Shown: piece by piece, positions 18,117 through 27,310 of the stretch
Layout of the letters: every line of letters starts with the position of its first letter
Position numbering within the stretch: position 1 is the stretch's first letter
Assembly (NCBI RefSeq): GCF_022008365.1
Contig: NZ_JAIRBA010000023.1
Span: 1 to 64,000 of the forward strand
From: Aequorivita vitellina
GTDB taxonomy: Bacteria; Bacteroidota; Bacteroidia; Flavobacteriales; Flavobacteriaceae
Direction of reading: 5' to 3'
DNA length: 64,000 nt
Notes under the pieces: model-generated
Told to the model about the DNA's origin: nothing
What the model saw: only the letters and a program-made list of their open reading frames with translations
Database searches by the model: none
Translations under genes and position numbers: made by a program

Positions 18117-19727
18117 ATGAAAAAAACACTAACTATAATTTTAATTCTCGCATGTATTGGTTTCGTAAAAGCACAAGTCTCGTTTACCTCATCCCCTATT
18201 TCAACCACAGGTGCAGAGCGTGCCGCAGTTGATATGAATGGTGATTTTTTAGACGATTTAGTTTCAGTCACTGCTACCAATATTCAAATACACTATCAAC
18301 AGGCAGACGGGAGTTTTGTTGAAACGAATATCACTACTTCACCAACGGCCAACACTCCTTCTTGGAGCCTCGCCGCAGCAGATTTTGATAAAAATGGTTT
18401 TGTAGATTTACTTTATGGAGGAACCTCAGGGGTTACTTTTATGAGAGCAAAAAACAATGGCACTGCCTATGAAGAAGTTTCTTTTCCGGAATATGTTTTT
18501 TCGCAGCGTTCCAATTTTGTAGATATTAACAACGATGGTCATTTAGACGCTTTTGTTTGTCACGATGTGGCACCAAGTGTTTATTACATTAACAACGGCG
18601 ACGGAACGTTCACATTTCATCAAGGAGATATTGGCGATTTCCCTACAGGAGGAAACTACGGCTCTGTTTGGATAGATTATGACAATGATGGCGATATGGA
18701 TGTGTTTATTGCCAAGTGTAATGTAAATGGAGATGTGAATGAAAGAAGTGAAAATCAAATTTATCAAAATGACGGTGCTGGTAATTTCGTGGAAGTTGGG
18801 GATGCTACCGGATTAAAAGACGAGATGCAAACTTGGTCTGCAACCTGGGCAGATTTTGACAACGATGGCTTTTTAGATGTATTTATAGGAAGTAGCGACA
18901 GCAATTTTACCCATAAATTAAATAGAAATAATGGCGACGGTACGTTCACCGATATTTCTGCTTCTACAGGAATACACGCCTTAACAATTACGGGCATTGA
19001 AAATTGCAGCTACGATTTTAATAATGATGGTTTTGTAGATATTGCTTCTAATGGAAATATACTTTTAAACAATGGCGATTTAACCTTTACTTTGGTTTCC
19101 CACGCGCTTCCAAATAACAATGGATCTTTGGGCGATTTAAATAACGATGGATTTATCGATTCATTTACTGGCGGAAATATTTATTACAACGACGCCAACG
19201 CAAACCATTGGATAACTATTAACACCATTGGCGTGGAAAGCAATATTAATGGTATTGGTGCTCGCGTTTCTATCACTTCAAATTTAGGAACACAAATTCG
19301 TGAAGTGCGTAGTGGCGAAGGTTTTAAATACATGAGCACGCTTAACACCCATTTCGGATTGGGGGCAGATACCGAGATTACGACGCTCACAATTTCTTGG
19401 CCGTCTGGCATTGTAGATACTTTAGAAAATGTAACTGTTGATCAAGTAATTTCTGTGGTGGAAGGCTCTACAATTCTCGGACTCGAGGAAAATTTGGTGA
19501 ACAATTTAATTCTTTACCCAAATCCAACGGAAGGCATTTTAAACCTTGGTAATTTAAGCGGTTTTACAAACCCCGCCTTTTCAATTTTTGATGTTCAAGG
19601 AAAAAAAGTAAAGGACGCCAAAGTAAGTTTAAATGCTATTGACGTTTCAAGGCTAGCTGCAGGAAACTACATTCTAAAAATCTACGATAATAATGTTATA
19701 AAAACGCAGCGATTTATTAAGAAGTAA
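18117..19727 (+). CDS. FG-GAP/VCBS repeat protein with ASPIC/UnbV domain and T9SS tail
   Basis: 536 residues: signal peptide (cleavage after VKAQ), at least six calcium-binding FG-GAP-like repeats with the pattern D.(N/D).DG..D (for example DYDNDGDMDVF and DFDNDGFLDVF) forming a beta-propeller, an ASPIC/UnbV domain (about residues 375-445, GIGARVSI..LGTQIREV.SGEG), and a type IX secretion sorting domain at the C-terminus (LYPNPTEGILNL to the final KK). It is therefore an outer-surface or secreted calcium-dependent propeller. The upstream di-heme lipoprotein is probably its partner. Confidence 0.9.
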   Translation: MKKTLTIILILACIGFVKAQVSFTSSPISTTGAERAAVDMNGDFLDDLVSVTATNIQIHYQQADGSFVETNITTSPTANTPSWSLAAADFDKNGFVDLLYGGTSGVTFMRAKNNGTAYEEVSFPEYVFSQRSNFVDINNDGHLDAFVCHDVAPSVYYINNGDGTFTFHQGDIGDFPTGGNYGSVWIDYDNDGDMDVFIAKCNVNGDVNERSENQIYQNDGAGNFVEVGDATGLKDEMQTWSATWADFDNDGFLDVFIGSSDSNFTHKLNRNNGDGTFTDISASTGIHALTITGIENCSYDFNNDGFVDIASNGNILLNNGDLTFTLVSHALPNNNGSLGDLNNDGFIDSFTGGNIYYNDANANHWITINTIGVESNINGIGARVSITSNLGTQIREVRSGEGFKYMSTLNTHFGLGADTEITTLTISWPSGIVDTLENVTVDQVISVVEGSTILGLEENLVNNLILYPNPTEGILNLGNLSGFTNPAFSIFDVQGKKVKDAKVSLNAIDVSRLAAGNYILKIYDNNVIKTQRFIKK

Positions 19728-19749
19728 TTTGTAAAAGAAATATTACGAA

Positions 19750-19786
19750 GCACCGTTACAAGTTTGTGACGGTGTTTTGTGTTTTT
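19750..19786 (+). terminator. Terminator of the di-heme/FG-GAP operon
   Basis: Stem CACCGTTAC / GTGACGGTG with one mismatch, a six-base loop and a T-rich tail (TTTTGTGTTTTT). Confidence 0.75.
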
Positions 19787-19982
19787 AAGTATTTATAAAT
19801 AAGCCTCTTGACTAAGTACAGTGTGCAATAAGTACAATCATTTTCGGGCCGGCACCAAACCAAAAGTATTCTTCTTTCTTCGTATTCCGTTCACCAAAAA
19901 GTTGTGGCAATTTCAAAAATATAAAATTACATTTCCTTATAGAGAAACCGAGCTTTACAGTAGCCTCTTGGGGTAAATATAA

Positions 19983-20558
19983 TCACCGCTCAATCTTAAC
20001 CTGATATTTATCCAAAAGTCCCACGACCTCAGCCAAAGAAAACTTTGCGCCCTTTACTCGGTTCTGTTCGGGGTTTATGGAATAATTGGTGGCATTTCTT
20101 AAATCTGCCATTTCCAAATTTGTATTTTGAAAAGTAGCATCTTGCAAGTTACAGCCTATGAGTTTCGATTTTTTTAAATCTGCTTCACTGAAATCGACCC
20201 CTTTTAATTGCGAATTTATAAAGGCACTTCTGTTCAATTTCACTTTATAGAAAATTGAATGATCTAATTGGCAGTCTTCAAAAATTGCGGCAAATCCAAA
20301 TTGATTACAAGCATCAAAATGCAAGCCGAGCATTTTACAGTTTTTAAATTTTACATTTTGAAAAGAAACGTTTGCCAAAGTAACATTGCTGAAATTACAT
20401 TCAAAAAACTGGCATTCTGAAAATTTGATTTCGGAAAGCAAGCTGTTTGAAAAACTACAATTGCTGAAAGTGCAGTATTCGTATTCAGCAATTGGTAGTG
20501 GCTTTTTTAAAAAATCGCGATTTGTAAACGATTGTTCGTCTATATAGTTAATGTTCAT
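19983..20558 (-). CDS. Pentapeptide-repeat protein
   Basis: 191 residues built largely of A(D/N)LXX-type five-residue repeats (FSNCSFSNSLLSEIKF, ADLKKSKLIGCNLQDATF), which fold into a right-handed quadrilateral beta-helix. Cysteines occur repeatedly in the stacked positions. Members include gyrase-protecting Qnr proteins, but the length and sequence do not show that role here. The start at 20558 (MNINYIDE) is the first ATG; a TTG seven codons earlier is unlikely. It overlaps the end of the upstream SanA-like gene by 11 bases, so it is probably translated by coupling. Confidence 0.85.
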   Translation of the reverse strand: MNINYIDEQSFTNRDFLKKPLPIAEYEYCTFSNCSFSNSLLSEIKFSECQFFECNFSNVTLANVSFQNVKFKNCKMLGLHFDACNQFGFAAIFEDCQLDHSIFYKVKLNRSAFINSQLKGVDFSEADLKKSKLIGCNLQDATFQNTNLEMADLRNATNYSINPEQNRVKGAKFSLAEVVGLLDKYQVKIER

Positions 20559-21255
20559 TGTTTGGTTGGATAATTTCAAGACTATCAGCTTTTATAATTG
20601 AATCTACTTTTTCAGCTTTTTTAATTTCAATTGCTTCGCCGTAAAATTTGGGTTCAACGTGAAAAATTATATCTAAAAATGCTTTTGTTCGGGCAAAGTA
20701 CTCTCTTAATTTCACTTTTAAGCCGTATGTTCCTTCAACATCCTTCGCATTAAAACCAATGGCGGCAATATCGTTTTTTTGGGCAATATAAATAGCTCTT
20801 TCATTATGAAATTGCTGCGAAATAATTGTAATATTAGTTTGCCCAAAAACTGCTTTCGCCCGTACCACCGAGTCTAATGTTCGGAATCCTGCATAGTCTA
20901 AAAAGATTACTTCCTCAGGAATTCCACGCTTTATCAATTCGTTTTTAAAAGTTATGGGTTCGTTATAATTAAGCGCTCGATTGTCGCCACTTACTAAAAT
21001 AAAATCGATTTTATTGTTGTTATAAAGTGCAACGGCAGCATCTATTCTATATTGAAAATACAGGTTAATTCCGCCGTCTTTATAATATTTTGCGGTACCC
21101 AAAAGCAAGCCTACCCTATTTTTTTGAATCGTGGAAACATTTGAGAATGTTTTATTTTTAGTCGCTTTTGTAATTGTATAATTAGAAAAGAAAATTAAAA
21201 GCATCATGGCAAATACTGCCAACCCTGCAAATTGTAATATTCTTTTTTTGGTCAT
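20548..21255 (-). CDS. SanA/YdcF-like DUF218 membrane protein
   Basis: 235 residues with one N-terminal transmembrane helix (about residues 8-26) and a DUF218 domain: GLLLGTAKYY, FILVSGDNRALNYNEP, and TIISQQFHNERAIYIA are the three conserved blocks of SanA, named in enteric bacteria for vancomycin exclusion and envelope barrier function. The biochemical activity is unknown. The gene overlaps the pentapeptide-repeat gene, forming a two-gene unit. Confidence 0.85.
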   Translation of the reverse strand: MTKKRILQFAGLAVFAMMLLIFFSNYTITKATKNKTFSNVSTIQKNRVGLLLGTAKYYKDGGINLYFQYRIDAAVALYNNNKIDFILVSGDNRALNYNEPITFKNELIKRGIPEEVIFLDYAGFRTLDSVVRAKAVFGQTNITIISQQFHNERAIYIAQKNDIAAIGFNAKDVEGTYGLKVKLREYFARTKAFLDIIFHVEPKFYGEAIEIKKAEKVDSIIKADSLEIIQPNNEH

Positions 21256-21473
21256 TTTTTTAGTTTATAAAAATCAGTTGAAATTGTAATAAGACGGAGA
21301 CTTTTTGAAAGTGAAAATTTGGTTTTTTGTGCAAGTATAATTTCAGTTCAATTTTATACTTTAACGCTATATCTACTATCTTATTTCAGTTAGTATTTCA
21401 GTGAAAACGTTTGTGTTTAAATGTAGGTCGGAAATTGCGCAGTAAAGTTTCAACTATAAAAACAACTCAGTAA

Positions 21474-22202
21474 TTATACCTTCGGGTCTCTTCTAAATAC
21501 CTCGGCCAGATTAAAGAGTAAAATACAGAAAAACACCCAGATTAAACCAGCAATAAACCCACCTGCAACATCGGAAGGATAGTGTACTCCGAGATAAATT
21601 CGGCTAATACCGATACTCAGGATAACAGTAATTAAGAAAATAGTAATTACATATTTTATCCATCGGTTTATTTTAAATCTGTAAAAAAGATAAATTAAAA
21701 AGCCGTAAAAGGCCATGGCACTCATGGCGTGCCCGCTGGGATAACTTAATGTTTCTACAACTACCAAATGTTCGGCTCCCGGTCGTGCGCGATCTACCAA
21801 TCGTTTTAATAAAACGTTTGAAATAGAGGCTAACAATAAAACAAAAATCGTTTGTAAAATGTATTTCCAATTTTTAAAATAAAGAATTGATGCCAGAATA
21901 GCAATGGCAAACATGACTAAATAGCCGTAAACATCGCCTATATTTGTTACAAATATAAAAAACTCGGTTAGTGCCGGGGAACGGAATGAAATAACAAAAT
22001 CTGAAATAAGCTGATCGTACTGAGACAATTCGTCTTCCCTCAATGTTTCGGTCAATTCAATAAAAATATTGGTTCCCGCGATTACAAGAATTAACGCAGC
22101 CAACGCGATAAGTATATAAGGAAGTTTGGGATTGTCTTTTCTAAAAGTATGTCTTAGAAAAGACACTAGTTTTTTAATTAAATTGAATAGCGTCTGTCTC
22201 AT
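21474..22202 (-). CDS. PAP2-family membrane phosphatase
   Basis: 242 residues, six predicted membrane segments. All three phosphatase motifs are visible: KRLVDRARP (133-141), PSGH (155-158) and SRIYLGVHYPSD (about 200-211), with the catalytic histidines in the last two. Such enzymes remove phosphate from lipid phosphates, for example undecaprenyl pyrophosphate, phosphatidylglycerol phosphate or lipid A. Which of these applies cannot be read from sequence. Confidence 0.9.
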   Translation of the reverse strand: MRQTLFNLIKKLVSFLRHTFRKDNPKLPYILIALAALILVIAGTNIFIELTETLREDELSQYDQLISDFVISFRSPALTEFFIFVTNIGDVYGYLVMFAIAILASILYFKNWKYILQTIFVLLLASISNVLLKRLVDRARPGAEHLVVVETLSYPSGHAMSAMAFYGFLIYLFYRFKINRWIKYVITIFLITVILSIGISRIYLGVHYPSDVAGGFIAGLIWVFFCILLFNLAEVFRRDPKV

Positions 22203-22339
22203 ATGAAAATGAAAAGCTTTAAAGATAAGGGCAATCTACCTTGTAGCGTTGGTTTTTAAGTGAAATATTCCAGAAAATATAATTTGAAACAAATTAAATA
22301 AACGTTTTTTATTTTAGTAATTTCTGAAATTGACTATCT

Positions 22340-22564
22340 CTATTTATGATAATGTTTGATCTTTTGATTTCTGCCTATAAGAAAATACAAAATAGCTCCA
22401 AAAAAACTACCGAGAAGAACTACGTGAATCCAAACGATTTTATTGTTTCTGGGAAACTCATTTTTCAATATATCTATTAAAGCAAGCAAGGTGGATAAAA
22501 TGAAAACACCTACAAGTGACAGAATGATTATCTGCCAAACTCCAATCATTCCTAAATAGATCAT
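22340..22564 (-). CDS. Small PLDc_N-domain membrane protein
   Basis: 74 residues from the ATG at 22564 (an upstream TTG at 22612 is less likely). Two transmembrane segments flank a short loop, and the second half (ALIDILKNEF..NNKIVWIHVVLL..LGAxxYF-like, ending FLIGRNQK) is the PLDc_N domain that usually precedes phospholipase D/cardiolipin synthase domains but also occurs alone, as here. The function of the stand-alone form is unknown. Confidence 0.75.
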   Translation of the reverse strand: MIYLGMIGVWQIIILSLVGVFILSTLLALIDILKNEFPRNNKIVWIHVVLLGSFFGAILYFLIGRNQKIKHYHK

Positions 22565-22700
22565 CGGCAAAAATTTTATACGGTACTTATTAAACCTTAT
22601 GCTTTGAAGCAACTGAGTCGTTAACTATTTTCCATGCCTTTTACCTAAGAATGTGATAATTGAAAGTATCTAAAAAAAATAAACATATGATAAAAATAGA

Positions 22701-23951
22701 TCAGATAGTTTTTAAAAGTGATTTAGACATTGACAATCTACTGACTAAGACAATAAGCAATATATTCAATCCAAATAAAGGTAGAATAAGTCCAAGGATT
22801 GCGATTACTAAGAAAATAATTTTTCCTGGGAAAAAATTGGAGGGTACAATAGGAATCTCCAGCTTTCCCTTTCGTTTTCGCAATAGATATGAAATAATAG
22901 CCGAAAGGCTCATAATAAACAATAAGAAAGCAGTGCATGCGATAATTAGAAAGTTCCAAGTGCCAAGTTGACCTTGGTGAAAAGCCATAAACCACATTCT
23001 ACCGCGCATTAAAACTCCCACATCAGACCAACTATGCTGTAATAATAACTTGCCAGAATATTGATCAAAATGAATAATTTTTTGGGCATTCAGATCCTTG
23101 TAATAGGTGTTTGATAGGCTATAAATTCCCTCCTTCCCTTTAGGAAAAGCTAAACTCACTGTTCCTGGTAATGGGTGCTCTTTTGCAATCAGGATCATCT
23201 CATCAAGTGACAATGAATTTTCAGTAGGCAGCGATTTCAATCCTTGCCCGTCCCAAGTAGCAGGATAACCCGTGTTAGTAACTTTTTGGAGGCGTTTAAA
23301 ATTATTTCCGAAAACTTCCGTCCAAGGTAATCCTCCAGCCAAAATCATTAAGAGTAAGATAGAAATCCAAAAACCGGTAATTGCATGAATATCTCTGAAA
23401 AATGTACGTCTCCCCTGCTTTATCCTCGGAATAAAAAAACCAAATACACTCCACTTCCTAACTGGCCACCAAATGTAAATTCCCGTTAGTAGCATTACGA
23501 ATAACCAGCTGCCAACAAACTCGATAATTCTGCCTCCCCAAACACCCAGAAACAATGATCCGTGCATTTTACGAATTTGCCCCATTGGGCTATCATTCTC
23601 GAAAAATTTCCCAGTGATGGCTCCATTGTAAGGATTAACAAATAGATGAGAAACATTTGCGAATTTTCCTGAAATAAATTCAGTTGCTTCATCTGTTTTA
23701 CCAGAAATAATTATGGAATGTGGTTTGGCATCACTATTCCTTCCAGCAATTTCCCATTGCTCCTGAAAGGTGAGTCGCTCATTTTTTACATCTACATACC
23801 GAAAATCACTTATCTGTGGGCTTTCATACGTATTCTTGAAAAGATATATAAATCCGGTAACTGATAGCATCAAGACAAAAGGGAGAATAATAATTCCAGA
23901 AATAAAATGCCATTTCATCAACCATTGGTGCAACTTAAGGTTCCTTTTCAT
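22701..23951 (-). CDS. PepSY-associated transmembrane protein
   Basis: 416 residues, start at the ATG for MKRNLKLHQWLMKWHF (23951); the codon at 23966 is TTG. Four transmembrane segments are seen: one near the N-terminus, two in the middle and one near the C-terminus, with periplasmic PepSY-like parts between them. Members are usually next to siderophore or heme TonB receptors and some act as ferric-siderophore reductases in the inner membrane. Here it directly follows the TonB receptor (52 bases), supporting a joint role in metal or siderophore use. Confidence 0.88.
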   Translation of the reverse strand: MKRNLKLHQWLMKWHFISGIIILPFVLMLSVTGFIYLFKNTYESPQISDFRYVDVKNERLTFQEQWEIAGRNSDAKPHSIIISGKTDEATEFISGKFANVSHLFVNPYNGAITGKFFENDSPMGQIRKMHGSLFLGVWGGRIIEFVGSWLFVMLLTGIYIWWPVRKWSVFGFFIPRIKQGRRTFFRDIHAITGFWISILLLMILAGGLPWTEVFGNNFKRLQKVTNTGYPATWDGQGLKSLPTENSLSLDEMILIAKEHPLPGTVSLAFPKGKEGIYSLSNTYYKDLNAQKIIHFDQYSGKLLLQHSWSDVGVLMRGRMWFMAFHQGQLGTWNFLIIACTAFLLFIMSLSAIISYLLRKRKGKLEIPIVPSNFFPGKIIFLVIAILGLILPLFGLNILLIVLVSRLSMSKSLLKTI

Positions 23952-24003
23952 AAAAAATAATTTCAAAGTAAGTGGTTAAACCTCGCTTTCAATAACCCCA
24001 GCT

Positions 24004-26364
24004 TTATAAATGATACTTAATACCAAAGTGAAAGGCACGCGGACTACCTACGGTAAATGTGTTCTCCTTTCGAAACACATTGTAACTTGAACGGACTGCA
24101 TAAAGAGTATCAAAAACATTCAATAAATGCCCCCATAATTCAATTTTTTTGGTTCTGTATAGCGCACTCAAATTAAAAACATGATGACCGGGATAGGTTG
24201 CTGTAGTTGGCAAATTTTCATTCGTAACAGCCTGACCTTCAAAACTGGTCTTGTAGCCGCCAACAAGTTCGTATTCTAGTCCAATTGTTAATTCATTTAA
24301 ATATGTTGGGGTGTAATTCAGGCGAGATTGGCCTAAAATTTTTGGTGCGGCAGCCATTTCAGTGTGGGAATAGTCTACGCCACGATCAAAAAAATCAATG
24401 TATCGATGGGATGCGAAACTACCGTTATGCGCTATTGAAAACTGCGGGAGAAACTGATATTTAAAACCATATTCAATTCCCATCGATTGTGTTGACCCTA
24501 TATTGGCATTAAAAAAATTGTCGCTTTCATCACGTAAACTAACCAACGTATTCTCTCCATTTAGTAGATATAACGACAAATCAAATTTAAACTTAAAACT
24601 TGGCTGATAGTAGCCTCCAACTTCAAAGTTGTGGTACGTACTCGGTTTAAGTTCAAAAATATTGCCTCCCGTTTCCACAAAATTATTGCGGTATAGATCT
24701 GATGCTTGAGGCGGCGTAAACCCGTTTGAGTAACTGGTATAAGTACCGAGAGTACTAGAAAAATTATAGTTTACACCAAGTTTTGGAGAAAAGTGATTGT
24801 AAGTTGAATAAGTGTCTTTTGCGCCAGCGCTTGTTTCAATTAGATTGTTATAATTGTATTCAAACTTATCGTAACGCAAGGCAGTTGTTATTTTTAAAGC
24901 AGGTATTGGAGAAATTTCGTATTGAAGATAACCCGCGTAATTGCTAATATCAGCGGTATAATTCAATATAAATTTACCTGGGTTTAGTTGATAGTCTAAA
25001 TTCTGTCCAGTCTCTGTGTCCACAATTATATCTATTGGGTTGGCAATGTATTCTTGTGGCGTATAATCCAAGGACGCTCCAAGAATTAGCGAGGATTTTT
25101 TAAAATCGAAATTTAATTTATGTTGTATCAAGCCTACTATACTCCTAAACTTATCGGAATTTATTTCGCCTATTGCCTTTCCGGTTAACTGGCCATCTTT
25201 TTTAAACTGGGTTATTCTATAGAAAGGTATTTGGCCAAGTTCATTATTTCTAAAAATAAAATTCAAGTTCGTCTTATTTTTTGAAGACCATGTTTTAGAG
25301 AGCGTACTTCTGAAGCGAAAACTTTTAGCTACTCTTTCAGTAAAAGTCTGATCGCTTTCGTAGTTTCCATTTTTATAATCTTCAGTACTCAAGTCGCCAT
25401 TAGAATCTGAGCGATAATCGATTAAATCAATGACATTGGTCCAAGTTGTCGTGTTGCTTAGGTGATGGACAGTTTTAAACGTGAGCGCAAATTTTTCATA
25501 ATCGCTGTGCGCCATTGGCCCGTTCTTTCTTTCTACATAATGTCCCCCAAAATAAAACCCAAAATCTTCATTGGTAAATTGTGACATTTCGAGTTCGTAA
25601 CGTTTAAGACCCATATCATTTATTTCAAATCCCACGCTTGAACGGAAATCTCTACTTGGAGATTTGGTTATAAAATTAAAACTTCCTCCAATGGCATCGC
25701 TGCCATATATACTGGATGAAGGTCCTTTTAAAACTTCTATTCTTTGAAAAGATGTTCCGTTCATTTCCAAAAGAGCATTGTGGTTAAATACTGCCGTTGG
25801 CCTAATGGGAAGACCATCCTCCAAATAGAGAAAAAGTGCCTTTGTGGTAATTGGAGAACGGACGGCCATCATATGTTCTTCATTGCTCGCCACGGTAGAA
25901 GCAGACATAAAGACACCGGGCACCTGATTAACAAGCTGCTCTAGCTCTACAGTTTTAGTGTTTTCAATAGTAGTTGCACTCAGCACACTAATAGCCCCTG
26001 GAATATCGCGCCTACTTTGTTGCTCGCGGCTTGCCGAAATAACAACTTCGTTCAAAAGTTCCGAGTCCAATTCAAGTATAATAGTGGTAAATTTTTCGGA
26101 AAGTGTTAAGATTAACGTCTTATATCCCAAATGCGTTATTTTTACCTGTGTTTCAGATTCTAAATCAATTTTAAAACGCCCTTGAAAATCGCTCGTCGTA
26201 CCTATTGAAGGATATTTCTCCAACCTAATTTCCACTCCTGATAGTGGCTGTTTATCCTGATCTACTACAATTCCGGTATAAGTAATCTGTCCATAGCTAA
26301 CCATGCCAACAAATAGGAAACCCAAATTAAAAATCCGTTTTATTTTACTGAAAAACAAACTCAT
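24004..26364 (-). CDS. TonB-dependent outer-membrane receptor with CarboxypepD-like N-terminal domain
   Basis: 786 residues: signal peptide, a CarboxypepD_reg-like domain (ITYTGIVVDQDKQPLSGVEI, about residues 27-105), plug domain (about 115-230, with KGPSSSIYGSDAIGGSFNF) and a 22-strand barrel ending in the aromatic C-terminus FHFGIKYHL. The plug region EQQSRRDIPGAISVLSA is typical of siderophore-type receptors. With the PepSY protein downstream and the ECF sigma gene upstream it forms a probable uptake locus. The substrate is not identifiable. Confidence 0.93.
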   Translation of the reverse strand: MSLFFSKIKRIFNLGFLFVGMVSYGQITYTGIVVDQDKQPLSGVEIRLEKYPSIGTTSDFQGRFKIDLESETQVKITHLGYKTLILTLSEKFTTIILELDSELLNEVVISASREQQSRRDIPGAISVLSATTIENTKTVELEQLVNQVPGVFMSASTVASNEEHMMAVRSPITTKALFLYLEDGLPIRPTAVFNHNALLEMNGTSFQRIEVLKGPSSSIYGSDAIGGSFNFITKSPSRDFRSSVGFEINDMGLKRYELEMSQFTNEDFGFYFGGHYVERKNGPMAHSDYEKFALTFKTVHHLSNTTTWTNVIDLIDYRSDSNGDLSTEDYKNGNYESDQTFTERVAKSFRFRSTLSKTWSSKNKTNLNFIFRNNELGQIPFYRITQFKKDGQLTGKAIGEINSDKFRSIVGLIQHKLNFDFKKSSLILGASLDYTPQEYIANPIDIIVDTETGQNLDYQLNPGKFILNYTADISNYAGYLQYEISPIPALKITTALRYDKFEYNYNNLIETSAGAKDTYSTYNHFSPKLGVNYNFSSTLGTYTSYSNGFTPPQASDLYRNNFVETGGNIFELKPSTYHNFEVGGYYQPSFKFKFDLSLYLLNGENTLVSLRDESDNFFNANIGSTQSMGIEYGFKYQFLPQFSIAHNGSFASHRYIDFFDRGVDYSHTEMAAAPKILGQSRLNYTPTYLNELTIGLEYELVGGYKTSFEGQAVTNENLPTTATYPGHHVFNLSALYRTKKIELWGHLLNVFDTLYAVRSSYNVFRKENTFTVGSPRAFHFGIKYHL

Positions 26365-26494
26365 AGTTTTATATAATAATTTGGCAATCTCTATATATTT
26401 TTTTTTATTTTATTTTTAAAATATGCAATACAAAAACCTCTGGTTCCAGACAGATTCCTTTCATTGAAAATATATAGCATTTAATGGTATCCTT

Positions 26495-27166
26495 TTAATG
26501 ATACGGATGCATTTTAAAAATATAATCCATTACATTAGCAACAATTGTATCGCATTTTGAATTGCCAAAGTCAAAAATAGTTGAATGGTCTGTAAGGTTT
26601 AATATTGAGTCTCGCAACATAATTCTAGCTCTGTGCAAGCGCACTTTAACATTGCTATTTGAAAGGTCTAAGCTGCTAGAAATTTCAGAAATTCCAATGC
26701 CTTCCACCTCTTTTAGCATATAGACAATTTTATATTTTTCGGGTAGCGTGTCTATTGCCTTTTCTATAAAATATGACGATTCTTTATACATAGTTTTGCG
26801 TTCGGGATCCATTATATTGCGATCTTCAATTTGTAATACTTTATCTTCCTGTTGTATGGCAACAGTTTGATATCTGTTTGCTTTTCGCTTTCGCTGTAAG
26901 GCTTCATTTATTCCTATTCGAATGAGCCAAGTTGAAAACCTTGCTTCGTTTTTAAATTGATACAGTTTTTGAAAAGCCTTTATATAGGTGTCTTGCATGG
27001 TATCTTCTGCATCGGTTTCAATAGTAATATAGCTTCTTATTGTTCTGTATAATAATTCGTTGTAACGGCGCATTAGTATCTCGAACAATTCCACTTGTCC
27101 ATCGAGGATTTTCTCTATAATTATCGCTTCGGTTGGTTCTTTTTGTTCAATTGTATTCGTATTCAT
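26495..27166 (-). CDS. ECF-type RNA polymerase sigma factor
   Basis: 223 residues. Region 2 (about 25-100, DTMQDTYIKAFQKLYQF and FSTWLIRIGINEALQRKRK) and region 4 (about 135-185, LPEKYKIVYMLKEVEGIGISEIS..NVKVRLHRARIML) are intact and separated by a short linker, the ECF layout. A 35-residue C-terminal tail (FDFGNSKCDTIVANVMDYIF) follows; no anti-sigma gene is adjacent, so the tail or another signal may control it. Its promoter is a mirror copy of the folE promoter and matches two others nearby, so the factor probably activates itself and those genes. Confidence 0.92.
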   Translation of the reverse strand: MNTNTIEQKEPTEAIIIEKILDGQVELFEILMRRYNELLYRTIRSYITIETDAEDTMQDTYIKAFQKLYQFKNEARFSTWLIRIGINEALQRKRKANRYQTVAIQQEDKVLQIEDRNIMDPERKTMYKESSYFIEKAIDTLPEKYKIVYMLKEVEGIGISEISSSLDLSNSNVKVRLHRARIMLRDSILNLTDHSTIFDFGNSKCDTIVANVMDYIFKMHPYH

Positions 27167-27182
27167 AAAAGGTCTGTTTTAG

Positions 27183-27245
27183 TTTAGATGCCTAAAGTCT
27201 TTTTCGGTTACATTTTGTAACCACCGTCGTTTCTGGGCATCTAAA
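27183..27245. promoter_or_regulatory. Divergent mirror-image ECF promoters for the sigma gene and folE
   Basis: Two nested inverted repeats explain each other as promoters. Minus strand: TGTAACC (27212-27206), 15 bases, CATCTAAA (27190-27183), towards the sigma gene. Plus strand: TGTAACC (27216-27222), 15 bases, CATCTAAA (27238-27245), towards folE. The -35 boxes form the palindrome GGTTACATTTTGTAACC. A -35 box containing AAC and a C-rich -10 box at 15-17 bases fit the general ECF pattern. Confidence 0.7.
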
Positions 27246-27310
27246 TAGGAGCGCAAAAGCAAATGCTAAGTCGATAAATAAAAATCAATTCAAAATAATT
27301 TATATAAGAA

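Noticed and set aside
20537-20546. CGTCTATATA resembling the -10 box of the small RNA promoters
   Set aside because: It lies inside the pentapeptide-repeat coding sequence, encodes conserved residues there, and has no GTGAAAC at the right distance.
22660-22971. 103-residue plus-strand frame
   Set aside because: It is antisense to the conserved C-terminal part of the PepSY protein and shows no family features.
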